A DNA stretch of 64,000 nucleotides from Wenzhouxiangellaceae bacterium (lineage in GTDB: Bacteria; Pseudomonadota; Gammaproteobacteria; Xanthomonadales; Wenzhouxiangellaceae): NCBI GenBank assembly GCA_028289455.1, contig JANQPN010000032.1, positions 1 through 64,000 on the forward strand, in the 5' to 3' direction. Made by a program: the position numbers and the translations under genes. Positions 25,794 through 33,711 of the stretch are shown one piece after another. The notes under the pieces are model-generated. The model searched no databases. It was not told where the DNA came from and was given only the letters and a program-made list of their open reading frames with translations. How positions within the stretch are numbered: the first letter of the stretch is position 1; the number at the start of each line of letters is the position of its first letter.

Positions 25794-26405
25794 ATGCGAT
25801 TAATCAACATACTGTTTGTAGTGCTGTTTATGTGTACTGTTGCCCATGCACAGAAACCACAGGGAGACTTACTTAGCCAATCGTACTTGAATGCACTCGG
25901 ATTATCTGATGGTGCTGATATAACTGAAAGCACACGCGGCCGGATATCACTGACAGTTGGAAGCGGAAATTACTTAATTGCTGACACATTTGATGTCAAC
26001 TTCAGCACATTGGCCATTGCTACTCCACGCGGTTTTGTGTTTGGCCGGTTTAGACAATCACTGATGTTCCAGGATTTGCTCATCGATTTTAAAGGTGAAG
26101 TTATATGCCTGGCAGTCGACTCGGAAAATGGGCGTGCATGGGTAGGTGCAGTGGTTACCGAAAACAATTCTGAACACCCCAGTTTTACCACCGAGATTCA
26201 TCAGCCCGGCAAAGATGTCTGGTTCCGCGTTCTGGACACCGGACCAGGCAGTAATGAACCTGACAGAAGCACATTCATGGGTTTTGAAGGCGCCGGTGGC
26301 ATTATTACTTCATTAGAATACTGCGATGCACAAATCTGGCCGAATGATCCACCTAATGACCGTACCAATCCGGTAACCAGGGGTAATATTCTGGTAAAAC
26401 CATAA
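25794..26405 (+). CDS. Secreted protein of unknown function
   Basis: A 203-aa protein with a clear signal peptide (MRLINILFVVLFMCTVAHA) and an excellent ribosome-binding site (AAGGAG). The mature part has no motif I recognise; it is rich in Gly, Asp, Asn and Thr, with an acidic pI look and a single Cys pair (ICLAV and EYCDAQIW) that could form a disulphide. A hydrophilic tail ends RTNPVTRGNILVKP. It stands downstream of the CadC-like regulator, which may control it, and is followed by two strong hairpins. It marks the start of an AT-richer stretch of unrecognised genes. Confidence 0.65.
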   Translation: MRLINILFVVLFMCTVAHAQKPQGDLLSQSYLNALGLSDGADITESTRGRISLTVGSGNYLIADTFDVNFSTLAIATPRGFVFGRFRQSLMFQDLLIDFKGEVICLAVDSENGRAWVGAVVTENNSEHPSFTTEIHQPGKDVWFRVLDTGPGSNEPDRSTFMGFEGAGGIITSLEYCDAQIWPNDPPNDRTNPVTRGNILVKP

Positions 26406-26427
26406 TCCTAAAACAATAATCTGTTTA

Positions 26428-26495
26428 TACCCTGGCCGGCAGAAACCAGGGTAGACCAGTGCCGGATTCTCACGGTAAACGTTCCGGCACTGGTC
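26428..26495. terminator. Two back-to-back hairpins between convergent genes
   Basis: TACCCTGG/CCAGGGTA (26428-26435, 26446-26453) is directly followed by a 13-bp perfect stem, GACCAGTGCCGGA/TCCGGCACTGGTC (26454-26466, 26483-26495) with a 16-base loop, then AATTTAA. They lie between the convergent 203-aa and 211-aa genes and probably act as a two-way terminator. Confidence 0.6.
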
Positions 26496-26512
26496 AATTT
26501 AACTCGTACTAA

Positions 26513-27148
26513 TCAACCGGCTGCAGGAATAAAGTTCCCACCCAACGGGTTGTATGCCAGTGACACATCACTTACTTCACCACCGAAAGTTACTTCGGTC
26601 AATGGCGATGTCACAATAGTACAAACGGTATTACTTGCCACCTGCGACTGTATCCAAACATATACAGTGGTATAAGGCGTCATAATTGCAGTACTGTTAA
26701 ATAAAACCGGAGCTGCTGAAACAGCATTCCCAAGAATATCAACACCATTAACACTGGCATCCTGGTAAAGACCAAAAGTTAAATTGGCAGGTGCCGGCAA
26801 ATTATCAAACTGGTTAACTGCCGTGAAGGAATTTTTTGTGCCAACACCCTCGGGCGGACTAAAGTATGCTGCCGGAAGCAGTGTATAAATCTTATCGGGA
26901 GCCGCCGGCACACCAGTTGACGCAAGTTGCGTTAATTGCGCACCGTTCTGAATTTCAGCAGTAGACGCATAGATTCCATATTGCTCTTCCCAAACCACCT
27001 GGTTGGAAGGAAATGGATCAAACGTCAACCAGGCCACATTTGGCTCACCGCCTTCTGATGGCTTTGCGATAACAACTTTACTTCCAGTATCTTCGATATT
27101 TTGAAGATCCCTGTCCTCAAAGGATAAATTTAATGTAAACTGCAACAT
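26513..27148 (-). CDS. Protein of unknown function, possibly part of the FHA-wHTH island
   Basis: A 211-aa protein with a strong ribosome-binding site (AGGAGAG) and no signal peptide or membrane helix. The N-terminal part (MLQFTLNLSFEDRDL, then SKVVIAKPSEGGEPNVAWLTFDPF) and the rest suggest an all-beta fold rich in Asn, Thr, Gly and Val. I do not recognise the family. It is neither cysteine-rich (one Cys) nor basic. It lies 187 bases downstream of the FHA-wHTH gene on the same strand, across a near-perfect palindrome, so the two could be co-transcribed or this gene could be the regulator's target. A strong expression signal plus a beta-rich cytoplasmic sequence makes a structural or carrier role possible, but this is speculation. 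Confidence 0.6.
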   Translation of the reverse strand: MLQFTLNLSFEDRDLQNIEDTGSKVVIAKPSEGGEPNVAWLTFDPFPSNQVVWEEQYGIYASTAEIQNGAQLTQLASTGVPAAPDKIYTLLPAAYFSPPEGVGTKNSFTAVNQFDNLPAPANLTFGLYQDASVNGVDILGNAVSAAPVLFNSTAIMTPYTTVYVWIQSQVASNTVCTIVTSPLTEVTFGGEVSDVSLAYNPLGGNFIPAAG

Positions 27149-27186
27149 TTCTCTCTCCTAATTTGTTGGTAATTTATTCCGTATAC

Positions 27187-27205
27187 CGGGCTTTTAAAAA
27201 GCCCG
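27187..27205. repeat. Near-perfect 19-bp palindrome upstream of the 211-aa gene
   Basis: CGGGCTTTT (27187-27195) and AAAAGCCCG (27197-27205) flank one central A. It lies about 40 bases upstream of the 211-aa gene start and 130 bases past the FHA-wHTH stop. It may be an operator for the 211-aa gene or a terminator for the FHA gene; the 1-base centre favours a protein-binding site. Confidence 0.4.
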
Positions 27206-27335
27206 TACAATTGAAACATCCTATTAATAAAGAAATTTTTAAATTGCAGATTAATAATATTTAAATTTATTCTTTTACAGAATTACAACCCATTACGTAA
27301 TATTAAATAACCCATACATAACCAATCACAAATGA

Positions 27336-28208
27336 TCAAGATAACTGCATATTTCCTTCTACATTTGACCCATGAATAATCTTAAAGCCCCAGGCTCCCA
27401 ATCGGAGACTCCCGGAGCGGCGTTCAATAATTGGCGGCAACTCCAAATGACTGAAAAATGATTCACTTACCTGTTTTCTCACTCGATATATCTGAATATT
27501 TATATGTGAAGCATCCGTTCCCATCATTCGGCACAACTCCTCCATACAAACCCAGCCACATGAGCTCGCATCATGGCCATTACGGTGATCCTCCAGTTTA
27601 AGTCTGGCCAGCGTGACCAATAAATAATGGTGCACTCTTTCATTCAGGTTAATCACCTGCCCGTCTAGTTCCATGGATAAAACAACGTGCTCTTCATCCT
27701 GACTAACCTCAAAGACCAAACACATCTGCCCACCAGCTGTAGACAAAGGCAAATTATTCGGTTGCTCCATAAATGATTGCTGAAAACAGCATAAGCACCA
27801 TTTTCGTTCTGCAGCATAAATAATATCCCCATCTTTAAGCAAAATATTTTTATTCTTGGCTTGGGAGTACCAATATCCATTACCTGCTAAAAAAACATTA
27901 GTCTTATCAGGCGAACTCAAATCAATTACCGTCCACTTGCAATACCATTGGCGGGCCAGATAAATATCAATGCCTGTTTCTAAGGGCGATTCAGCACCTG
28001 CCAGCAATGCTCTGTCTGCCAGCCAGATAGAATATCTGCTTTGATTTTCAATCACCCAGCAGCAACCCTTCCAGGACAATGATATTGTTGTACATGTTGA
28101 TTCCGGGACAGGTGCATTACTTAGATAACCCATATCCGGCCTTTCCAATGTGGATGATAAGTTTTGAATTACACACTTCTGCCCGAATGCATTTTCGAGA
28201 ATAGCCAT
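27336..28208 (-). CDS. FHA-like domain fused to a C-terminal winged helix (regulator)
   Basis: A 290-aa cytosolic protein with a very good ribosome-binding site (GGAGG). The N-terminal half looks like an FHA phosphopeptide-binding domain: ISLSWKGCCWVIENQSRYSIWL, then LETGIDIYLARQWYCKWTVIDLS and LKDGDIIYA. The C-terminal half, from about residue 195 (VHHYLLVTLARLKLEDHRN, GWVCMEELCRMMG, NIQIYRVRKQ, ERRSGSLRLG), has the pattern of a winged helix found in FHA-wHTH regulators. Such proteins are thought to read Ser/Thr phosphorylation and change gene expression. The protein is unusually Cys-rich (WKGCCW, KWCLCCFQQ). It is divergent from a 159-aa gene with an HTH-like tail. FHA assignment is by eye and moderate. 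Confidence 0.6.
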   Translation of the reverse strand: MAILENAFGQKCVIQNLSSTLERPDMGYLSNAPVPESTCTTISLSWKGCCWVIENQSRYSIWLADRALLAGAESPLETGIDIYLARQWYCKWTVIDLSSPDKTNVFLAGNGYWYSQAKNKNILLKDGDIIYAAERKWCLCCFQQSFMEQPNNLPLSTAGGQMCLVFEVSQDEEHVVLSMELDGQVINLNERVHHYLLVTLARLKLEDHRNGHDASSCGWVCMEELCRMMGTDASHINIQIYRVRKQVSESFFSHLELPPIIERRSGSLRLGAWGFKIIHGSNVEGNMQLS

Positions 28209-28401
28209 AACTGCCCCTCCTCCGGCAACTTCCTGTCGCTAGACATAGCTATTGGTTACGCTAAATTATCAATAAACATACTGCAGAATATAGGGTGCAG
28301 ACTTCACCCTACATTTTTAAATACCGTTTGCTATGCTAATTACAGAGGGAAAAGCGCAATGGATTGCTTACTGTTTCAAAAGCAGTAATTGTGAGGGAAC
28401 A
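28209..28401. promoter_or_regulatory. Divergent promoter region of the FHA-wHTH island
   Basis: This 193-base, AT-rich stretch separates the FHA-wHTH gene (-) from the 159-aa gene (+). It contains the inverted repeat TAGGGTG/CACCCTA (28291-28297, 28305-28311), which is followed by CATTTTTAA and could be an operator or attenuator. No clear -35/-10 pair was found. Confidence 0.4.
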
Positions 28402-28881
28402 ATGTCATACCAACCAGGGGAAAACAGTACCAGGTTTAATATTAACGATGAATACCTGCAAGTATTCAGAGGTCTTCCTGCAGCACACTCTAAAGCTTAT
28501 CAGCATTTAGTGGCATTTTATTCTAAATATCCTGAAGCAACACTGGCGGCATTACCGGCCATTGCTTCTGAACTTTCCGAAGCAATCGGCTTTTCATCAA
28601 TGCTGGATTTTTTTCAGCAAAACCATGCAGCAAAAGCACATGTGCAACCAGGCTGTAGTTTTTTCACCAGGTTGAAATTAGAAACTTCACCTGTAGCCTG
28701 CAACCATATACTCCAAATTTCTGACAATGATAATTATGTATACCTTCCATCCGGCAGCGGAATATACATGGCCTTGAAGCGTGCTGCTGTCCAATTAGCT
28801 GTCAAGCATAATATCAACAGCCGGGAAATCATCGCCTTCTTTGGAATCAGCAACCGGCATTTAAGAAACATCAAAGGTTGA
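28402..28881 (+). CDS. Unknown protein with HTH-like C-terminus
   Basis: A 159-aa cytosolic protein preceded by GAGGGAAC. The N-terminal two thirds are helical, with no family I recognise (GLPAAHSKAYQHLVAFYSKY, then ALPAIASELSEAIGFSS). The end, NSREIIAFFGISNRHLRNIKG, has the spacing of a helix-turn-helix recognition motif, so DNA binding is possible. The start at 28402 is chosen because the longer frame from 28333 lacks a ribosome-binding site. It is divergent from the FHA-wHTH gene and 96 bases upstream of the 573-aa HEWGH protein, so all may be one unit. Confidence 0.55.
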   Translation: MSYQPGENSTRFNINDEYLQVFRGLPAAHSKAYQHLVAFYSKYPEATLAALPAIASELSEAIGFSSMLDFFQQNHAAKAHVQPGCSFFTRLKLETSPVACNHILQISDNDNYVYLPSGSGIYMALKRAAVQLAVKHNINSREIIAFFGISNRHLRNIKG

Positions 28882-28977
28882 TACCACTGTTGTCCATACC
28901 CTTGAGCAAACGTCCTTGACAGCCAACATGCTACGTTTAAACTGACCCATTAAACCTGCCATTCGAATACTCTATTG

Positions 28978-30699
28978 ATGAAATCAGCTTTAGTTGAGTA
29001 CAGTTGCGAATCAGACAGTGCAATTCTGATTCCCATTGAGTATTTATCGGCTGATGGAATCGATAAAAAATTTTCGCAAGCGCTAACAGCGAAGCATAGG
29101 CTATCTGCGGATGCCGTTGAATTATTCAATCAGGCGTATTCTCGATATTGGGAAAGGGCCGAATTGATTTTCCGTCAGGCGCCTGGTTTTTGGTTCCCGG
29201 CACGAGCTCAACATATCCTTATCGCCAGGGACAACCATTCTGTACCGCCCTATTTTCAACCTTTCAATAAAAACTCCTGGGTAATATATCTTGCTGATCT
29301 TGACAGCAGAACATCATCGGTTGAATTTGCCTGTTATCAGTTCTTACACCTTGAACGTACCTGGCTGATACAGCAGGTCGAGCCTGTAATGGTAGCCAAC
29401 CTCAGCTACTTCCTGACGCTGACTGATTCTCAGATTGATGATTTCAATCAGGGTTGCCGTAAAACCACCCGACCCGATGCTGCTGCCTTTAAACATTTGT
29501 CTGACAATATGCCTGCGGTACGCAGTATGTTCCATATTCAACTGCGCAAGCCGAATGCAACCAATGCCGGCAGCAGAGTAATGAAAAGCACTGGTTTGAT
29601 TGTTACTGACAGCACCCTGCAAATGCTGCAGTCGCTACAGCAGTCCAATTCAACCACTGCTGTGGCTGCTTCGGCAGGTTTTAAAAAGCATTTTGCAAAA
29701 CCGGTCGGCAATTCAATCAGACAGCTCACCGGCTGGTTGGCTGACGACCGCCCCAACCTGCTGATTACCGGCGAGCAAAACAGCATTTTGTGGGATCCGG
29801 ATAATCCGAAGCAACTGCAGGCGCTGAACAACCGGCTTGAAAGTGCTACACAAACAGCTGTAACCGGCATGCTGAATGACCTGCAGACCATCAATTCCCA
29901 CACACAGCTGTTTCTACAAAGCCTTATTGCGCCTGCTGAATTGGCAAAACCGGCGCCTTTCATTACTCCAGGCGGCTTGTGCCACTTACATCAGCATCGC
30001 CGCCTGATCTGCTACGACATCGGACCAGGCAGAAACTCAGGCCGTTTATGGCAACCCGATAGACCTTATGAGCGTTTAATGCTGGCCGCCCGTACGGTTC
30101 ATGAGTGGGGGCACCTGACAGCGGAATCAGGTTGGGTCATTATTCCCGAGCAGCGTAAGGCTTTGCGAGATCAGCTGGAACAGCAGTTGATTGAACTGTT
30201 TAACAATATACACAGCAACTCGCCTGCCGCAATTCGTGCTCGTTTGGCACCCGAAGTGACCCGTCTGCAGTCAGAACACGGTAGTCTCGGAAAGGGGTTG
30301 CTGAAACGCATGCTGGTAAGGATAGAAGATTTCATGGCAAATCTGGCAGCATCCAGATTTCTCCATCCTGATGCCATGGATACCTATGTCCGCAATAATG
30401 TCCATACCCACATTCAGGATTACCGCACAGAAGGACTGTATATGCAGCTGACCCGGCTGGCTTATGAGTTCCAATACTTACGCCTCAGCCGTATCGAAGA
30501 TCCGTTGAACTGGTTTTACAGCAGCACCTGGTTCACCGAGTATTATATCAACAACGGCATCATAGATACCGAATGCTTTGAACAGCTGACTGATGTCATT
30601 GGGAATATTTGTGGATGCTATCAGCTGGATCAGTCTAAATTTGATTTTACCAGTCTGGGCGACCGGGATTATGCCCGTTTCAAACCTGTTGGCCGATAA
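28978..30699 (+). CDS. Unknown 573-aa protein with a zincin-like HEWGH motif
   Basis: I do not recognise this family. No signal peptide or membrane helix is evident. The central part contains H375-E-W-G-H379 in AARTVHEWGHLTAESGW, which fits the HExxH consensus of zinc metallopeptidases and is preceded by a predicted helix (RLMLAARTVHE), as in real zincins. A third ligand was not identified; Glu or His residues lie 40-90 residues downstream (RIEDFMANLAA, RSE). A long N-terminal region (about 1-330) precedes it. The ATG at 28978 is preceded by an in-frame TTG; the ATG is preferred. It lies 96 bases after the 159-aa gene and runs convergently into a 2OG-oxygenase-like gene with only a 16-base gap. 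Confidence 0.6.
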   Translation: MKSALVEYSCESDSAILIPIEYLSADGIDKKFSQALTAKHRLSADAVELFNQAYSRYWERAELIFRQAPGFWFPARAQHILIARDNHSVPPYFQPFNKNSWVIYLADLDSRTSSVEFACYQFLHLERTWLIQQVEPVMVANLSYFLTLTDSQIDDFNQGCRKTTRPDAAAFKHLSDNMPAVRSMFHIQLRKPNATNAGSRVMKSTGLIVTDSTLQMLQSLQQSNSTTAVAASAGFKKHFAKPVGNSIRQLTGWLADDRPNLLITGEQNSILWDPDNPKQLQALNNRLESATQTAVTGMLNDLQTINSHTQLFLQSLIAPAELAKPAPFITPGGLCHLHQHRRLICYDIGPGRNSGRLWQPDRPYERLMLAARTVHEWGHLTAESGWVIIPEQRKALRDQLEQQLIELFNNIHSNSPAAIRARLAPEVTRLQSEHGSLGKGLLKRMLVRIEDFMANLAASRFLHPDAMDTYVRNNVHTHIQDYRTEGLYMQLTRLAYEFQYLRLSRIEDPLNWFYSSTWFTEYYINNGIIDTECFEQLTDVIGNICGCYQLDQSKFDFTSLGDRDYARFKPVGR

Positions 30700-30715
30700 G
30701 CCTGCTGTTCCGGCA

Positions 30716-31375
30716 TTAAAAGACCAGTTGCGGACCAGGCGCCTGCGCCAGCACGTCAAATGCAATCACCACACGCGGCTGCTGTTTAGTCACCGGATGC
30801 ACGTAATGAATGTGATATGGCGGAAACAGTATCAATTTTCCCGGCTGTGGTTGAATACGCTGACAGGGGCTGTAGCCATGGTGCTGGGATACCGTCAACG
30901 GGTTCAAAAAATCGATACAGCCACGCGGAGGCTGCTCATCAGGCACCGCGACATAATAGACGCCACTGACCAGATTACCCTGTGATGCATGACAGTGCGG
31001 CCGCTGCCAGTCGCCATCCCGCAACACATTGGCCCAGGCAAATGGATAAGGAGCCAGTTGTGCCGCGGCATCCTCAAATACATGCTCCAGATAGGCACTG
31101 ATGGCCGGCATCAGCAGTGTCTGGTGAAAACTGCTTACATACCTGTTCTGCAAATCCAGAAGGTTTTTCTCACCGGCAGTCTGATAACCACCCTCGGTAG
31201 CAATATGAGATAAACGGGCAGCATTTTCATTGGTGCCCCGATAACGCTGCTCCATGCCAAGTATCAGGTCTGTCAGCCCACTGTTCAATTCTTCGGTATT
31301 GGCATGATCCCGCTGCATAACGACTACTGGAAAATGCGCTTTAAACTCGGTATCAGTAACCGCTGGCTGGTTCAT
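30716..31375 (-). CDS. 2OG-Fe(II) oxygenase-like protein (putative, TIGR02466-like)
   Basis: A 219-aa protein with a jelly-roll-like pattern. The likely iron ligands are H127 and H129 in RPHCHASQGNLVSGVYYV and a distal His in PPYHIHYVHPV (188-193), with R201 as a possible 2-oxoglutarate anchor. This matches the prolyl-hydroxylase-type or TIGR02466 family, in which H-x-D/H plus a distal His bind Fe(II). The start at 31375 is chosen because the extension from 31450 is not protein-like. Substrate is unknown; family members are proposed to hydroxylate proteins or small molecules. It is convergent with the HEWGH gene. A second related protein is encoded at 46272-46958. Confidence 0.65.
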   Translation of the reverse strand: MNQPAVTDTEFKAHFPVVVMQRDHANTEELNSGLTDLILGMEQRYRGTNENAARLSHIATEGGYQTAGEKNLLDLQNRYVSSFHQTLLMPAISAYLEHVFEDAAAQLAPYPFAWANVLRDGDWQRPHCHASQGNLVSGVYYVAVPDEQPPRGCIDFLNPLTVSQHHGYSPCQRIQPQPGKLILFPPYHIHYVHPVTKQQPRVVIAFDVLAQAPGPQLVF

Positions 31376-31541
31376 GGCTGATTTCTTAACAGGTTCTGAA
31401 AACCTGCAGTATAGATAATTCGAATCTGCCGCACTAGCACAACCATCCAACCTGATGTGCTATCAAATCTCATACGATTGTGTAACATAGAAATCCAATC
31501 AAGATCAGCTTAATGCTCAATCGGGCTGACGGGAGATATAT

Positions 31542-32429
31542 TTGCAAGCACGTTACTTTTTCTTCCTGATCTGTTATCTGCTGTCTGCCGGCCCCGCCTC
31601 ATCACAATCTCTGCTGCTCACATCCGCTACGGTTGTTGACGGGAAGAACCAGCAGACTGCAGACGACAGGCTGACGCAAATGCAAAGCCTGACCGGTACC
31701 ACCCGACATGAAATTCATGTTCCGGAGCTGCAACATACCTACTATCTATATGTGCGCCTGCCGGAGGGTTATGACCATAACACCCGGTATCCGGTGATAT
31801 ACCTGCTGGACGGCGGCATTACCTACCCGTTACTGGGCGCTTATTACCGCTATCTGGAACTGGCGGGCGAAATCCCTAAGATAATTATGGTCGGTATTTC
31901 CTACGGTAACGACGACTGGGCACAGGGCAATATGCGCGGACGTGATTTTACTGCGCCCTCGGATCAGGCTGAGCATTATGGTGGAGCAGCAAAATTTCAG
32001 GCAGCGTTTGAGCAGCATTTTTTTCCGCTGATTGAAGAAAAGTATGCTGTTGATTCCAAGCGCCGAATTGTTTTCGGCCAGTCACTGGGCGGTCAGTTTG
32101 TTTTGCATGCACTGCTTACCAGGCCTGAATTATTCTGGGGATATATTGCCAGCAACCCTGCTCTGCATCGTAACCTGGAGCTTTTTCTTGAGACTACACC
32201 TGCTGCACCTCCGGAACCGCAACGAAGGGTATTTGTCAGCTCAGCTGAGCTTGATATGCCCCGTTTCAAACAGCCGGCACAGGCCTGGATTGCAGCCTAT
32301 AGTAAACGTCAGACACCATGGGCACTGCGTATCCGTGAGCCGGCGGGTCATAATCATTTTTCCGCAGCGCCTGATGCCTTCCGGCAAGGGCTGCTTTGGA
32401 TTTTTGACGAACAGCAGCCTGCTCAATAA
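31542..32429 (+). CDS. Exported alpha/beta hydrolase (Fes/esterase-D-like)
   Basis: A 295-aa periplasmic or secreted esterase. A signal peptide (about 1-21) leads to an alpha/beta-hydrolase fold. The nucleophile is S181 in GQSLGGQFV, the oxyanion segment is near YLLDGG, and the catalytic His is probably in GHNHFSA near the end. The sequence is most like enterochelin-esterase/S-formylglutathione-hydrolase-type enzymes (YPVIYLLDGG, YGNDDW, DSKRRIVFGQSLGG). The start is TTG at 31542 with GGGAG about 7 bases upstream; no nearer ATG fits. Substrate is unknown. It is divergent from the 2OG-oxygenase-like gene, separated by 166 bases. Confidence 0.82.
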   Translation: MQARYFFFLICYLLSAGPASSQSLLLTSATVVDGKNQQTADDRLTQMQSLTGTTRHEIHVPELQHTYYLYVRLPEGYDHNTRYPVIYLLDGGITYPLLGAYYRYLELAGEIPKIIMVGISYGNDDWAQGNMRGRDFTAPSDQAEHYGGAAKFQAAFEQHFFPLIEEKYAVDSKRRIVFGQSLGGQFVLHALLTRPELFWGYIASNPALHRNLELFLETTPAAPPEPQRRVFVSSAELDMPRFKQPAQAWIAAYSKRQTPWALRIREPAGHNHFSAAPDAFRQGLLWIFDEQQPAQ

Positions 32430-32491
32430 CCCCGGTTAATGACCAGCTCATTCCTGTTGCTGAATGCGTAACTGACCAGCATTAAGCAGCT

Positions 32492-33073
32492 GTGGTTGTA
32501 CTTGAAGCAATTGCTGTAGTGTTTGGGCTGCTGTGTGTATGGCTGGTTGTTAAACAGAGCATCTGGTGCTGGCCGGCCGGCTTGATTCAGGTCACCCTGT
32601 ATCTGTTCATCTTCTATGAGGTCAAGTTATATTCTGATTTTATCCTGCATATCTTCTATGTCGGCATGAATATATACGGCTGGTACTACTGGTTACATGG
32701 CGGCAAGCAACGTGACCAGCTACCGGTAACACTGTTACAAAGCCAGTGGAAGATCATCTGGCTGTCTGTAACAGTACTGGGGACACTGATCTGGGGTTAT
32801 TCAATGACTTCATTAACCGATGCTTCAATACCTTACGGTGATGCTTTTACTACAGTGGCCAGCCTGATTGCACAATGGCTTATGGCCAGAAAGAAGCTTG
32901 AGTCCTGGCTTTTCTGGATAACTGTCGATGTCGTCGCCATCGGTATTTACTGGCATAAAGAACTGCTGCTGACTGCTGGTTTATATGCAGCTTTTTTGGT
33001 GCTTGCGGTGATTGGCCTGCTGACATGGCGCAAATCCATGTCACACCAGCCGGCCATCAGCAGCCCGCCTTAG
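32492..33073 (+). CDS. pnuC: Nicotinamide ribonucleoside transporter PnuC
   Basis: Inner-membrane facilitator that imports nicotinamide riboside for NAD salvage. The 193-aa protein has seven predicted helices. Family marks are WCWPAGLIQVTLYLFIFYEVKLYSD, MNIYGWYYW, TVASLIAQWLMARKKLESW and DVVAIGIYWHKELLLTAGLYAAFL. The predicted start is GTG 32492 with no clear ribosome-binding site, so the true start may differ by a few codons. No NadR-type kinase or NAD riboswitch is nearby, so the gene probably works with enzymes encoded elsewhere. Clear family assignment; expression control unknown. Confidence 0.9.
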   Translation: MVVLEAIAVVFGLLCVWLVVKQSIWCWPAGLIQVTLYLFIFYEVKLYSDFILHIFYVGMNIYGWYYWLHGGKQRDQLPVTLLQSQWKIIWLSVTVLGTLIWGYSMTSLTDASIPYGDAFTTVASLIAQWLMARKKLESWLFWITVDVVAIGIYWHKELLLTAGLYAAFLVLAVIGLLTWRKSMSHQPAISSPP

Positions 33074-33153
33074 ACGCGTGCTGAACGGCATTAGCATCAT
33101 CCAGGTGCTCAAATAAGTTATGATCATCCCACTTTTGGATGGAGGAAAATAAA

Positions 33154-33543
33154 ATGCCTGTTATTACCACTCTCTATGCTGGAATTTTAGGATTGATATC
33201 ACTGGCTCTCTCTTTCCAGGCGGGCAATATGCGCGGTAAAACGGGCATCTCCATCGGCGATGGAGGCAAACAGGAAATGCTGCTGGCGATGCGCCGGCAC
33301 GCTAATTTCGTTGAGTATGTACCACTGGCACTGATTCTGATCGGCTCACTGGAAATGAACGGCGTATCCCAAATGACCATTCATATCATGGGTGCCTGTT
33401 TAGTGATTTTCAGGATTGCTCATGCCGTTGGCCTGAAAGCCGATACCATGGCCGGGCTGGGAAGATTGATTGGGGCTGCAGGTACTGCACTACTCACTCT
33501 GGTGGCTTCTGTGTGGGCCATCGTGGTCTTTTTTCAGACCTGA
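33154..33543 (+). CDS. MAPEG-family membrane protein (YecN-like)
   Basis: A 129-aa integral membrane protein of the MAPEG superfamily (membrane-associated proteins in eicosanoid and glutathione metabolism). The pattern of four helices and the motif NMRGKTGISIGDG..MLLAMRRHANFVEYVPLALILI is typical. Bacterial members may have glutathione transferase or peroxidase activity; this one is untested. The start at 33154 is chosen because GGAGG lies 8 bases upstream; an ATG at 33139 overlaps that site. A 52-aa membrane gene follows after 9 bases, and the metallo-beta-lactamase-fold gene overlaps it, making a likely short operon. Confidence 0.85.
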   Translation: MPVITTLYAGILGLISLALSFQAGNMRGKTGISIGDGGKQEMLLAMRRHANFVEYVPLALILIGSLEMNGVSQMTIHIMGACLVIFRIAHAVGLKADTMAGLGRLIGAAGTALLTLVASVWAIVVFFQT

Positions 33544-33552
33544 GGCTGTTCA

Positions 33553-33711
33553 ATGCAGCGACACCTGATTACCCTGCTCTGCCTGGCCGTTGCCATTGCG
33601 CTGTACATTGCCGGAGCAGTATTGCCGGCAGCCGGGCTGTTGATTCTGGGCATAGTGGCTGAATGCGTATTCTGGGTGCGCCTGTTCGGTCGTGGGAATT
33701 CAAGGCAATAG
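33553..33711 (+). CDS. Small two-helix membrane protein (52 aa)
   Basis: A 52-aa ORF starting ATG and ending TAG. It encodes two adjacent hydrophobic helices (LITLLCLAVAIALYIAG and GLLILGIVAECVFWVRLF) and a basic C-terminus (GRGNSRQ). No ribosome-binding site is clear. It sits in a tight run after the MAPEG gene and overlaps the GTG start of the next gene by 20 bases. Function is unknown; it may be a subunit or regulator for the MAPEG protein. Confidence 0.5.
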   Translation: MQRHLITLLCLAVAIALYIAGAVLPAAGLLILGIVAECVFWVRLFGRGNSRQ

